From NCBI GenBank assembly GCA_947502885.1, contig CANNBP010000008.1, positions 186,001-250,000 of the forward strand: a stretch of 64,000 bases of DNA, in the 5' to 3' direction. A program made the translations under genes and the position numbers. The notes beneath the pieces are model-generated. The model saw nothing but the letters and a program-made list of their open reading frames with translations, did not search any database and was not told the origin of the DNA. Source of the DNA: an uncultured Aquimarina sp. (GTDB lineage Bacteria; Bacteroidota; Bacteroidia; Flavobacteriales; Flavobacteriaceae). Below, piece after piece: positions 8,559-16,831 of the stretch (position 1 is the stretch's first letter; every line of letters starts with the position of its first letter).

Positions 8559-9050
8559 TTGAAAGTACTAAATATCCATAAACGAATAATAAGTCAACCT
8601 AAAGACGAGGTTATTAAGTTGTTAGAAACATTATCAACAGAAAGCGATAAAATTTGGCCAAAAGAAAAATGGCCAGCAATGAACTTTAAAGACGGAATTA
8701 AAGTTGGAGCAAAAGGTGGGCATGGACCAATAAGATATTCAGTAGAAAAATATGACCCAAATGAAATAATCCAATTTCGATTTTCAAAACCTAAAGGGTT
8801 TAACGGGATTCATAAGTTCGAAATAAATGAGTTGACTGATAAAACAACCGAAATCAGGCATACGATTGATATGAATACGGTAGGAAAAGGAACGCTAATA
8901 TGGGTTTTAGCAATTCGTTCTTTACATAATGCCTTAATAGAAGATGGATTTGACAAACTCGAAAACAGTTTTTCTGAAAATCGAAAATCAAGCAAATGGA
9001 GTTTTTGGGTTAGGTTTATGAGAAAGCAAATTGCTAAACGAAAAAACTAA
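8559..9050 (+). CDS. SRPBCC (START/Bet v1-like) domain protein
   Basis: The 163-residue cytosolic protein begins at a TTG (KVLNIHKRIISQPKDEV), the only start that keeps the first strand of the fold. A pattern of long strands is visible (RYSVEKYDPNEIIQFRFS, HKFEINELTDKTTEIRHTID) and a long C-terminal helix (HNALIEDGFDKLENSF). This is the Bet v1/SRPBCC pocket fold, which binds hydrophobic ligands. The ligand is unknown. It is a single-gene unit between the two S41 peptidases, with long spacers on both sides. Confidence 0.75.
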   Translation: MKVLNIHKRIISQPKDEVIKLLETLSTESDKIWPKEKWPAMNFKDGIKVGAKGGHGPIRYSVEKYDPNEIIQFRFSKPKGFNGIHKFEINELTDKTTEIRHTIDMNTVGKGTLIWVLAIRSLHNALIEDGFDKLENSFSENRKSSKWSFWVRFMRKQIAKRKN

Positions 9051-9129
9051 TATGGCTATATATTGTTTGAAATTTTATTGCTCTTTGTTTCATTTGACAA
9101 GATTTCTGAATTGAACCTTGAAAATAAAA

Positions 9130-9230
9130 TATATATGTGATCATAGCAGCTAAGTAATTAATCAAATGATTGTTGTATTTTCAATAAGACCTAATGCTTG
9201 CAAAAATGAAAAGCTAGCAACCAATGCGCA
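9130..9230 (+). repeat. Spacer repeat A, copy 2
   Basis: It contains GTGATCATAGCAGC, TAAGTAATTAATCAAATGATTG, CTAATGCTTGCA and GCTAGCAACCAATGCGC. These are diverged versions of the blocks of copy 1 (5911-6012) in the same order and at similar spacing. Confidence 0.6.
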
Positions 9231-9254
9231 GAAAAATCAAAAAGCATGATAACA

Positions 9255-9300
9255 ATATGTTCTGCTACGACACATATATTAAACGTTAATAATAATTAGT
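9255..9300 (+). repeat. Spacer block 'GCTACGA..ATATATTAAAC', copy 1
   Basis: TTCTGCTACGACACATATATTAAACGTTA at about 9259-9289 matches CAGCTACGATAAATATATTAAACATTA at about 12387-12414. Both lie just ahead of a single-gene unit. They may be the other half of the spacer element. Confidence 0.5.
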
Positions 9301-9344
9301 AATTGTTGCGTTTAGTTATTTTGAAAGTCTAAAAAACATTAAAA

Positions 9345-10832
9345 ATGAATGCCATGTTTCGAGTAATTATCATAGGATTTTTTATAGCGACGGTTACAAT
9401 CACCTGGGCTCAAGAAAAAATTGTTTTTCAACCTGAACAAATGCAAAAAGATCTGACCAAATTTAAGAACACTTTAATTAAAACACATCCAGGTATCTAT
9501 GAATATCAAACCTCTGAAGAGTTTGAGCAATTTATGAATCAATTAATCTTGGAGACTTCTAAACCTTTAGAGGGTAAAGAATTCCATAATATAGTACTTA
9601 GGCTTATAGCAAAGATTCATGACGGACATACTGGTGTATATCCTATTGGAAAACTTGGTGAAACTTTTAAAAAACATAAACACTTACCTTTCCAAGTTTT
9701 TATTAAAAACCAGAGAATTTACATTGTTAGAAACTTGAGTACTAAAGAGATTCCTGACGGCTCTGAAATTATTTCTATAGATAATGTTCTAAGTAATGAA
9801 GTAGTTTCTAAAATGCTTCAGCACTATTCTGCTGATGGATTAACTACTTCAGGAATGGAGCACTACCTTGGAGTGTCATACTTATCATTTAGCCGAACTT
9901 ATCCTATAGTTTATGATACTAAATCGACATATGAAATAACATACAAAGACTATGTTACACGACAAATCAAAACAAAAACAGTAGCATCAATTTCAAAAGA
10001 AAATTATTTAAAAACCGAGCTCGAAAAATATGGTGCAAATTCAAATAAATTTAAAGAAAAAGCTTTTGATTTTAGGATAAATGAGAACGAAAAGTATGCC
10101 TATTTACAGATAACTCGATTTTTTAAAGACAGTTTTCAAGAACCAGAAAGCACATATCCTGATTTTTATAAGCAATGTTTTAAGGAAATTGAAGAAAAGA
10201 ATATTAAAAATCTGATTATAGACTTGAGAGATAACGATGGGGGTAAACATAGTAATGCTGCCCATTTACTTAGATATTTTGTAAAAGAAACTTTTACACC
10301 GACAAATGAAGTGTCGACAAAAGGAAACGACGAATACTACCTGAAGTTCAATGATGGTGATACTCTATATCTCAATACATCTTTTGGTTTGAAGCAAAAA
10401 TTAAATGGTGATTATCGAGTTACCAATTTTGATTACCTAACAGAGCTGAACGTTTTTAAACCCATCGATAAATATCATTATGATGGTAAAATAATCGTAT
10501 TAATTGATGGTGGAGCCTCATCAGCTGGAGGCTCAGGGCCAGGAATTTTACAAGAGTATACCGATGCTATTTTCGTTGGAAGTGAAACATTTGGTACGGC
10601 AGGAATTAGTAACGGTGTCAACAAAATTTATGTTCTAGGTGATGAAACAGGGCTTGTACTCTATATTCCGACTATGCACTCGGATATTTCTATAAATAAA
10701 CACTTAAAAAGAAGAGGAGTTTTACCAGACTATGAAATATCAAATACGATACATGATATTATTAACAAACGAGATGTTATTATGGAGTTTGCTTTAAAAA
10801 AACTATTGCCAACAACGCATAAAAATCATTAA
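9345..10832 (+). CDS. S41-family serine peptidase, secreted (copy 2)
   Basis: The 495-residue paralogue of 6864-8327 has a signal peptide ending ITWAQ, the HPGIYEY motif, a PDZ-like part (IISIDNVLSNEVV) and the S41 core. VIDL is replaced by LIIDLRDNDGG, the nucleophile Ser393 lies in GGASSAGGSG, and FVGSETFGTAG follows. The sequence is diverged, so the duplication is old or the two arrived separately. It probably acts outside the cytoplasm. The LMW-PTP-like gene follows 42 bases downstream. Confidence 0.87.
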   Translation: MNAMFRVIIIGFFIATVTITWAQEKIVFQPEQMQKDLTKFKNTLIKTHPGIYEYQTSEEFEQFMNQLILETSKPLEGKEFHNIVLRLIAKIHDGHTGVYPIGKLGETFKKHKHLPFQVFIKNQRIYIVRNLSTKEIPDGSEIISIDNVLSNEVVSKMLQHYSADGLTTSGMEHYLGVSYLSFSRTYPIVYDTKSTYEITYKDYVTRQIKTKTVASISKENYLKTELEKYGANSNKFKEKAFDFRINENEKYAYLQITRFFKDSFQEPESTYPDFYKQCFKEIEEKNIKNLIIDLRDNDGGKHSNAAHLLRYFVKETFTPTNEVSTKGNDEYYLKFNDGDTLYLNTSFGLKQKLNGDYRVTNFDYLTELNVFKPIDKYHYDGKIIVLIDGGASSAGGSGPGILQEYTDAIFVGSETFGTAGISNGVNKIYVLGDETGLVLYIPTMHSDISINKHLKRRGVLPDYEISNTIHDIINKRDVIMEFALKKLLPTTHKNH

Positions 10833-10874
10833 AACGTGCCACACAAGAAACGTGAGCAATAATTGCCAAAAGTC

Positions 10875-11219
10875 ATGAAGAAAATACTTTTTGTTTGTTC
10901 TGCAAATAAACAAAGGTCAAAAACTGCATCGGATTATTTTTCTGAAAAACTAACAACTTTTGAATTTGATTCTGCAGGAACTAATCATAAGATTTGTAAT
11001 AAAGAAGGAACGCAACCTTTAACCTTTGAGTTAATGAAATGGGCAGACTTAGTTATTGTAATGGAGGAAAAACATAGAAAACTAATTGTTGAAAATGGTG
11101 GTTCTGAATTTGGAAAAAAAATAAGCGTTTTATCAATCCCAGATAGATTTAAATATTATCAAAAAGAGTTAATTGATTTACTTGAACAAAAGGCTAGATC
11201 TTTAATAATAGATATTTGA
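10875..11219 (+). CDS. Low-molecular-weight protein tyrosine phosphatase-like protein
   Basis: The ATG at 10875 gives MKKILFVCSANKQRSKTA, with the phosphate-binding loop C-x5-R (Cys8, Arg14) close to the N-terminus, as in LMW phosphatases. DSAGT and ADLVIVMEEKH follow, the latter typical of the family. The late acid region is IPDRFKYY. The TTG at 10863 would add four residues and is less likely. At about 114 residues it is shorter than classical LMW-PTPs and closer to the compact COG4551-type group. Its stop overlaps the next start by one base, so the two are translationally coupled. Confidence 0.8.
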   Translation: MKKILFVCSANKQRSKTASDYFSEKLTTFEFDSAGTNHKICNKEGTQPLTFELMKWADLVIVMEEKHRKLIVENGGSEFGKKISVLSIPDRFKYYQKELIDLLEQKARSLIIDI

Positions 11220-11590
11220 TGAAAATTGACTATATAAAACTTCAAAAAATTGAATGGAATACTATATTCAACGTTGAGTTCAAATCTAACAAAATATTAA
11301 TAATTCGAATAGAGGAATTAATAATTGATGAAGTAAACCACGTGAATGGAAAATTGATTTTCGAAAAACCGAAAAGAGAATGGGCTATGTTATGGAATGA
11401 AAAGGAAAAAGATTGGGAAAATCATCCAGATATAGATTCACCCATCGGAAATAAAATAACAGCATTTTACGCAAAAATGATCGGAGAAAATATATTAATA
11501 AGTTTTGGAGGAAATCATTCTTTGGGACTTTCAAGATGGGGGTTTTATGTAGATGAAATTAAATTTGAAATAACGGAAGGCTTGCATTAA
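11219..11590 (+). CDS. Hypothetical protein coupled to the phosphatase gene
   Basis: This 123-residue protein is not recognised. The ATG at 11219 shares its A with the phosphatase stop codon. It is cytosolic and of mixed charge, with long strand-like stretches (NKILIIRIEELIIDEVNHVNGKLIF, ENILISFGG) and the end SRWGFYVDEIKFEI. The coupling suggests a joint role with the phosphatase, or that the two moved together as one cassette. Confidence 0.7.
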   Translation: MKIDYIKLQKIEWNTIFNVEFKSNKILIIRIEELIIDEVNHVNGKLIFEKPKREWAMLWNEKEKDWENHPDIDSPIGNKITAFYAKMIGENILISFGGNHSLGLSRWGFYVDEIKFEITEGLH

Positions 11591-11608
11591 TAATGTATTA
11601 GAGAACAT

Positions 11609-11660
11609 AAGGCTATTGGGCTTAATCTAAAAGTCCGTGTTTATTTGTAAAGTCACCAAC
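11609..11660 (+). repeat. Spacer repeat B, copy 2
   Basis: CTTAATCTAAAAGTCCGTG followed by TTTATTTGTAAAGTC matches TTTAATCGAAAGATCAGTG and TTTATTTGTAAAGCC of copy 3 at 16020-16057 at nearly every position. It lies in the spacer between the phosphatase pair and the VOC gene. Confidence 0.6.
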
Positions 11661-11811
11661 GATAAAATTTGACCTTTAGCAAAAACGATAAGAGCAAAAT
11701 ATTTATATTTGGCTTAGTACCAATCCAGGACATATTGCTTATCACTTGTCCTACGTTTCTTATAGAGGATGTTAATTAAAATATAACACAGACACAAAAA
11801 GGAATTTACCA

Positions 11812-12279
11812 ATGAAAATTGCACCAAAACGTTTAGGAGAATTAGTATTAAGAACATCAAATGTAGATACATTAACTGAATTCTATATTAATGTAATTGG
11901 ACTTGAGTTATATGCTAGCTTTGGAAATAATAGGTTTTTGAAAGTTTCAGATGATTTTGAGGGACATCCTCAATTATTAGCGATTTTTGATAACTCAAAA
12001 GAATTTCACGGACCAAGAAATATTGAAAAAGGAAAATCAGAAAACGGATCAGGTACTTTACATCATTTCGCGTTTGCACTAGAAAAAGATGACTTTGAAT
12101 CTGAAAAACAAAGGCTAGAAAAAATGCAAATAGAATTTGTAAGTGAAGAATACAAAGCATTTGGATGGCATTCTATTCACTTTTATGATCCAGATGGAAA
12201 TTCTTTAGAATTTGTTTGCTATGATTCAACAAGTCTAAATATTGAAGACAATAAAAAAGTTCGCGTATTTGATAACTAG
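11812..12279 (+). CDS. VOC-family (glyoxalase/dioxygenase-like) protein
   Basis: The 155 residues form two beta-alpha-beta-beta-beta modules. Module one is RLGELVLRTSNVDTLTEFY with YINVIGLEL; module two is LHHFAFALEKDDFESEKQRL with HFYDPDGNSLEFVCYD. The final Glu of SLEF and the His of the second module are typical metal ligands of the vicinal-oxygen-chelate superfamily. The family covers glyoxalases, extradiol dioxygenases and antibiotic-binding proteins, and the substrate cannot be told here. It is a single-gene unit. Confidence 0.85.
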   Translation: MKIAPKRLGELVLRTSNVDTLTEFYINVIGLELYASFGNNRFLKVSDDFEGHPQLLAIFDNSKEFHGPRNIEKGKSENGSGTLHHFAFALEKDDFESEKQRLEKMQIEFVSEEYKAFGWHSIHFYDPDGNSLEFVCYDSTSLNIEDNKKVRVFDN

Positions 12280-12370
12280 AGAACAGAGTATCATACTGAA
12301 GCATAAATATAATCTAGTAAGAGCTAAAACGAAAGATTAACAGTCACTGTATAGAAAAACTGAGATATAA

Positions 12371-12425
12371 GGCAACGTTTTACTCAGCTACGATAAATAT
12401 ATTAAACATTAGGCACAAGTGTAAA
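12371..12425 (+). repeat. Spacer block 'GCTACGA..ATATATTAAAC', copy 2
   Basis: GGCAACGTTTTACTCAGC is followed by TACGATAAATATATTAAAC and ATTAGGC, just ahead of the lipoprotein gene. It matches the block at about 9259-9289. The ATTAGGC end is one base away from the GTTAGGC-type core of integron attC sites, but no paired core could be shown. Confidence 0.45.
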
Positions 12426-12890
12426 ATGACAATTATGAAACAAATAATCACACTACTGACATTTTTAGCAGTGCTGACAATTTCTTGCGATAGCGTAAAG
12501 AGAAAAACAAAAGAAACTATTAATGAAGGAGGTGAAACCATTGGTAAAACTGCTACAGAATTTTTTGAAGGCGTTTCTGAAGGAGTTGACAAGACACTTC
12601 AATGTGAATTGAACTTATCTCAAGACCTTATTGACAAGGGTTTAAAAACAGGTAAATTCTTGATTGAAAATGACTCAGAAGGTGGGGAAAATAACCTCTT
12701 GACTCTATATCTCATTTTTGAAAAAGATCTTGAAATCCCATTGATAATCAAAGCTTTTGATAAGAATAACCTTGAGATAGGAAGGACAAAAATGAAAATT
12801 GAAGGCAAAGAAGGAAGTGCAGGATATTATGACTTTGTTTTTGATAAACGCACCTATATTGAAGTAAAGAGTACTATAACCATAGAATAA
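12426..12890 (+). CDS. Hypothetical lipoprotein, 154 residues
   Basis: The N-terminus has a lipoprotein signal (hydrophobic stretch ending LAVLTISC). A Lys/Glu-rich linker and a compact domain follow, with GKFLIENDSEGGENNLLTLYLIF and PLIIKAFDKNNLEIGRTKMKI, which reads as an immunoglobulin-like beta sandwich. A second Met at 12435 is a possible start. The family is not recognised. It is probably anchored facing the periplasm and stands alone between spacers. Confidence 0.75.
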   Translation: MTIMKQIITLLTFLAVLTISCDSVKRKTKETINEGGETIGKTATEFFEGVSEGVDKTLQCELNLSQDLIDKGLKTGKFLIENDSEGGENNLLTLYLIFEKDLEIPLIIKAFDKNNLEIGRTKMKIEGKEGSAGYYDFVFDKRTYIEVKSTITIE

Positions 12891-13124
12891 ATCTGTGCCT
12901 TAGGCTATGCAAAAACGTGTTTTACACTGAGCGCTAGCAATTATTTGATCAAAGATTATGGTAACATCATATCAGAAAAACTTAACACTAATTCTGAAAT
13001 GATAAAAAAGATAATTTTTTTAGTTTTAAGTTAAAAACAAACAACTACTGATAAGGTTAGAAACCTTAATCTTTAATTTGTAAGAACCATCTTCTTTAAC
13101 AAACATTTAAAACCGATTCTTCGA

Positions 13125-13790
13125 ATGCGAATTATAGTATTGATTTTAGGATTAACGATAATGATTTCGTGTAATTCACAATCGAATAACCACGTAAAGA
13201 TCAAGAAAAAAGAAGTGCTCGAAAATATTGGGATTCTAAAAACCGCTGGATTTTTCGAGAATTACAATAGCTTATCTGTTAGTCAAATTTATGACACCAT
13301 CTACTCTTTAAGAAAAAGGGAATATTCTGAAATATTCAAGAGGCCTTATGACCCGGGAATGGAATTAGATGCAATCAATCTTGCTGTATCAGATAGTACA
13401 AAAGTGCTTTTTTTAGATCTAGAAGCAGATGTAGGGAAAGATAATGAAGTTTACATTTATGTTATAAAAGCATTCAGTCAGCTTTCTAATAATTACTTTA
13501 AACCAACAGAAATTAAAGAATATTGGGAGTCAGAAACTGGCCCTATAAAAGTTTCTTTTAAATCGAAAGGTTTGTTAATCGAATTTGAACCAGAATATGA
13601 GGATGACTGGCTGCATGGAAGTGTATTCAATATTTGTGAGAAAGAAATGAAAAAAGACGGTATTAGAATTGTAGACTGTTTATCTGATGATGGAAATGGG
13701 TACGGACAAGCAATTGCTTTGATGAGACTGTCTAAAGAAGAACAAAAAGTACTTGAAAGTAAACTGAATTGGAAATTCACTTCGGAATAA
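13125..13790 (+). CDS. Hypothetical lipoprotein, 221 residues
   Basis: The lipoprotein signal is MRIIVLILGLTIMISC. The mature part begins with a polar linker (NSQSNNHVKIKKKEVLEN). It then looks like an alpha/beta domain (VLFLDLEADVGKDNEVYIYVIKAF, GLLIEFEPEYEDDWLHGSVFNIC). No known motif was recognised. Small periplasmic lipoproteins of this kind occur among immunity proteins, but nothing in the sequence proves that role. Confidence 0.75.
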   Translation: MRIIVLILGLTIMISCNSQSNNHVKIKKKEVLENIGILKTAGFFENYNSLSVSQIYDTIYSLRKREYSEIFKRPYDPGMELDAINLAVSDSTKVLFLDLEADVGKDNEVYIYVIKAFSQLSNNYFKPTEIKEYWESETGPIKVSFKSKGLLIEFEPEYEDDWLHGSVFNICEKEMKKDGIRIVDCLSDDGNGYGQAIALMRLSKEEQKVLESKLNWKFTSE

Positions 13791-13914
13791 AAAGTGGTGA
13801 AGAACAACCGTAGTAGTTCTACGAGCATATGATTTGCTATAAATTAATTTTTTTAGAGGTAGTTGCCTCATTTTTAACTTTTTGTTGGTGAGTTTCAGGT
13901 GTTTTTCAAGTTGT

Positions 13915-13955
13915 AAGCAATAGCAGGTAAGTAATCAATTCAATGGTTTTTGAAT
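13915..13955 (+). repeat. Spacer repeat A, copy 3 (short)
   Basis: CAATAGCAGGTAAGTAATCA with ATTCAATGG matches ATAGCAGCTAAGTAATTAATC of copy 2 (9130-9230). Only the central block is kept. Confidence 0.5.
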
Positions 13956-13964
13956 ACTTGTTAT

Positions 13965-14040
13965 ATTTTGTGATTTTAGCATTATTAGTATATAAAACCA
14001 TGAATTTGTTAATGGTTTAGTAACAATTTACGTAGAGTTT
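13965..14040 (+). repeat. Spacer repeat C, copy 2
   Basis: It matches 3325-3400 over GTGATTTT-G-ATTAT, TATATAAAA-CA-GAATTTG and GGTTT-GT-AC-ATTTA, with scattered substitutions. It is the only visible link between the spacer of the first AraC/NHL locus and the accessory region. Confidence 0.55.
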
Positions 14041-14162
14041 TTTAATCAATTGGTTGAAAAAGGCGCAGAAATGAGGGAGGATGAAAAGGAATGTTTAATC
14101 AAAATTAATAGACCACTAAATCCAAATGATTACAAACCTAACTTTTGAAGTTACTAAAAAAA

Positions 14163-14279
14163 CGATTTGATTAATGGTAAAATGATAAAGTAATAGTACA
14201 AATTGCAGCCAGAAAAAAAGTAAAGTAAACGAAAAAACCGAATCACCAACCTAAATAAATTATATCCGAAACGAAATGA
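14163..14279 (+). repeat. Repeat D, copy 1
   Basis: GATTTGATTAATGG, ATGATAAAGTAATAGT, CAAATTGCAGCCAGAAAAA and AACGAAAAAACC match 16511-16635. Copy 2 reads as the end of a protein (DKLMVQIAARKTRKANEK), while copy 1 carries stops in the same reading. It ends at the start codon of the SUKH-like gene. Confidence 0.6.
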
Positions 14280-15502
14280 ACAAGGAAACATACTTAAAAA
14301 AATACTCAGGTTTTGAAATTCCAAAATCTTTAAAGCAACTTATCGAATTCAGTTTGGAAAATGACCCTTCCTTTTCTAATGGTTTTGAATTTTTAATAGA
14401 AAAAAGCGAAAATCTTCTTGAATTTTATTCTGCAGAAGAAAAATTCCTAGAATCATTTGTCTCCATTGGTTATGCCGATGAAATTGAGTCTGAATATGCT
14501 TTTTGGGCTAAAAATGGTTATGATTTAACAAACACCCCTATTGTTGCCTTTGGAGAAGGAGGCATACATCAAATAGTAGCCAAAAACTTTGATGAATTAG
14601 TAAGAATATTAACATTTGATCAGGAACCTCTAATTGACTGGGGGGAGATATCCTTCTTAAAAGATGAAAATGATTTTGAATCAAGTATTAGTGCGAAAAA
14701 ATTTCATATATGGTTTGAAAACATCATGAAATCCAGCATTATTACTTCAAATGAAGAAATAGAAGCTATAATAGTAGATGCCCAAGAAATTTATCAATCT
14801 GACTTAGAAAAATGGATTAGTGAATTTTATGAAGAATTTGATTTTGAAATATATGTCGAAAAATCTCTTACAAGAATAGAAGCTATCAATTCATATAAAG
14901 GATTATTTGATTTTTGTAGAGATTTTGAACAAACAAGTAAAACTGAAGAACCAGAATATAATTGTCCGATATGGGTTTTTAAAGGAAAAAAAGAAAACCA
15001 AGCAATCGACCAATTAAAAAAATCTAAATACCCTAATGATTTTATTGAATGGCATCAAAGTTATGGGGCTTTTAGTTTGGGTTTCTATTCTATTAAAGTT
15101 ATCTCTACTCAATCCGTTGTAGAAGAGAATGAGAGTAACTATTGGAGTTTGCTTACTCATAATAACTACACTATTTTAACAACGGATGGTTCGGGAAATG
15201 CATATATAGCGAATAAAAATATTGATTCAGAAATAAAGTTTATTGATCATAATAATTATTTGCAAATTAATACCATTCCAGATATTTATGAAGAATATTA
15301 TAATTTTAGTATAGACGATAAGTCATACAACGGAGAAATTGATATTGACAAAGTAATAGATGATAATGGAGAATACATTCTTAACTCTGAATATATAGCT
15401 AAGTATATCTCTGAAATTGTTGAGTCAACCAGTTATACCAGCTTCTTTTCATTCTTGAAAGGTAAATTAGATGAAGGCTTTAGATTATATTTTGGGTTAT
15501 AA
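14276..15502 (+). CDS. SUKH/SMI1-KNR4-like protein, probably two domains
   Basis: The 408-residue acidic cytosolic protein has no signal peptide. The C-terminal half has SUKH-like features: YPNDFIEWHQSYGAFSLGFY, then a strand and ILTTDGSGNAYIANK, which resembles the D-G-x-G-N-x-x step of SMI1/KNR4 domains. The N-terminal half (IPKSLKQLIEFS, NTPIVAFGEGGIHQIVAKN) has a similar, weaker pattern. SUKH proteins are best known as immunity proteins against secreted nuclease or deaminase toxins. No toxin is adjacent. The assignment is by pattern only. Confidence 0.55.
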   Translation: MNKETYLKKYSGFEIPKSLKQLIEFSLENDPSFSNGFEFLIEKSENLLEFYSAEEKFLESFVSIGYADEIESEYAFWAKNGYDLTNTPIVAFGEGGIHQIVAKNFDELVRILTFDQEPLIDWGEISFLKDENDFESSISAKKFHIWFENIMKSSIITSNEEIEAIIVDAQEIYQSDLEKWISEFYEEFDFEIYVEKSLTRIEAINSYKGLFDFCRDFEQTSKTEEPEYNCPIWVFKGKKENQAIDQLKKSKYPNDFIEWHQSYGAFSLGFYSIKVISTQSVVEENESNYWSLLTHNNYTILTTDGSGNAYIANKNIDSEIKFIDHNNYLQINTIPDIYEEYYNFSIDDKSYNGEIDIDKVIDDNGEYILNSEYIAKYISEIVESTSYTSFFSFLKGKLDEGFRLYFGL

Positions 15503-15556
15503 ACAACAATCATTGATTTTTTTTAAATTAGAAAATATTATTCAAATCCTATACTT

Positions 15557-15865
15557 ATGAACGAAAAAGAGATATCCGAAAAAATTGAAGCTAAGTTAAG
15601 TCATATAAATAAGCTAGAGAAAACAATAAAAAAACAAAAAACCAAATCCATTATTATAAATATAATTTTATTTCCACTAATAATTTTTGCTTTTAGGTTT
15701 TTAGGCGGGCTCATTAATTTGACTCTTCCAAATTCCGTATACAACGGTATTGTGCTTCTGATTTTAGCTATTTTAATTTATTCAACAATAAAAAGTGCAG
15801 CAAAGGATAAGGAATATAAAAAAAAGCTAGAAAAAGAGGTTGAAATATTAAAAAATCAACAATAA
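15557..15865 (+). CDS. Small membrane protein with two TM helices between coiled coils
   Basis: The 102 residues consist of a charged helix (residues 1-30), two membrane segments (about 33-50 and 60-77) and a C-terminal charged helix (KDKEYKKKLEKEVEILKNQQ) that could form a coiled coil. It lies 54 bases after the SUKH-like gene and may share its transcript. No known family was recognised. A pairing with the upstream gene is possible but unproven. Confidence 0.65.
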   Translation: MNEKEISEKIEAKLSHINKLEKTIKKQKTKSIIINIILFPLIIFAFRFLGGLINLTLPNSVYNGIVLLILAILIYSTIKSAAKDKEYKKKLEKEVEILKNQQ

Positions 15866-16019
15866 CTATTTTATGCTTATCAATTCTCTTGGTGCAAAAT
15901 TTCACAAGAACATAAGTAAATAAAATTAAGGTTTAAATCTACTAGAAATTGTAAATAGTGCATTGAGGTTGAAATAAAGCGAACATATCAAGAATATATA
16001 AGAAAAACATAGTGTTTTT

Positions 16020-16057
16020 GAATTTAATCGAAAGATCAGTGTTTATTTGTAAAGCCT
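16020..16057 (+). repeat. Spacer repeat B, copy 3
   Basis: TTTAATCGAAAGATCAGTG followed by TTTATTTGTAAAGCC is almost the same as copy 2 at 11609-11660. Its first half matches copy 1 at 6789-6830. Confidence 0.6.
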
Positions 16058-16424
16058 AATTTTAATATAGAAATCTAAAGAAGAAACAACTAGATTAGAG
16101 CAAACACCTAGGCTTTAACTTGTGTAAACTATGTATTTTAAAGAACATCTATAAAACCAAAATATATCTTCGTGTTTTGGTGTAATCTGCATAGTGGAAC
16201 TATCTTATTCTTATAAGAAATTATTGTAAACTGAATTGCATTGTTTTGGGTTTAGACAAAAAAGAAAACTTAAGAATAGCGGTACTATGAATCTATTTCG
16301 AAATAAGCACTATAAAGAAACAGCTTTAGAGGATCTTTTTCAGTCTTTTCAGTAAAAATAAGTGGCATATTAGATTTAAATGGTAAGTAACGATTATTTT
16401 TCGTTTACAAAAAAATAAAATAAC

Positions 16425-16597
16425 AATAGGCAAGAATTAAGAAGCATTAGTTCACCAAGAATGACATATGCCGAATTGTCTGAAAGACCTAATGCGAATA
16501 TAATTGAATTGATTTGACTAATGAGCAAAGTGATAAGTTAATGGTTCAAATTGCAGCTAGAAAAACGCGTAAAGCAAACGAAAAAACCAAAGCATAA
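16425..16597 (+). pseudogene. C-terminal remnant of an unknown protein
   Basis: One frame reads QELRSISSPRMTYAEL, SERPNANIIELI and stops at TGA 16515. The neighbouring frame continues with LTNEQSDKLMVQIAARKTRK and ANEKTKA to TAA 16595. Together they make about 58 residues of a helical, basic C-terminus broken by a frameshift. A more decayed copy of the end is at 14163-14279. The family is unknown. Confidence 0.5.
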
Positions 16598-16635
16598 AGC
16601 CTACATCAGTTATATCTAAAGCGAAAGCCTAGATG
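16511..16635 (+). repeat. Repeat D, copy 2
   Basis: It matches 14163-14279. This copy keeps 27 open codons. Both copies are followed by TTATATC and GCGAAA-like sequence before the next unit, so the shared stretch extends past the former stop codon. Confidence 0.6.
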
Positions 16636-16831
16636 TTATGATTTTGGTTTTTGTCGGCTAAGAATGTTGTTAAAAGCTAGACAATTATAAAAATTCCTAA
16701 TCTATCAAAAAATCAATATGTCTTTGATTAAAAGAAAGAGGGGGCAATTAGAGGTATATTGTTGTTATCTATCATTTTGAACGCATCTATGAAGTAATGA
16801 GTTATGAAAACAAAATTCATATTTAGAAAAA

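Larger units (their letters stand above)
13791..14275 (+). other. Gene-free spacer with three repeat fragments and a coding remnant
   Basis: This 485-base stretch has no intact gene. It holds spacer repeat A copy 3 (13915-13955), repeat C copy 2 (13965-14040), a 44-codon open remnant (14014-14148, with VEFFNQLVEKGAEMREDEK and ending KPNF) without a start codon, and repeat D copy 1 (14163-14279). It looks like piled-up remains of former genes. Confidence 0.6.
15866..16831 (+). other. Gene-free 966-base spacer with repeats and coding remnants
   Basis: No intact gene is visible on either strand. The stretch contains spacer repeat B copy 3 (16020-16057), a decayed coding piece (16425-16597) and repeat D copy 2 (16511-16635). 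The rest is AT-rich with short open pieces and no shared pattern that I could see. It is the longest spacer of the accessory region. Confidence 0.6.

Noticed and set aside
12401..12425. Classical integron attC site near ATTAGGC
   Set aside because: The GTTRRRY core has a mismatch and no inverse RYYYAAC partner was found at a proper distance. The cassette idea rests on the spacer repeats instead.
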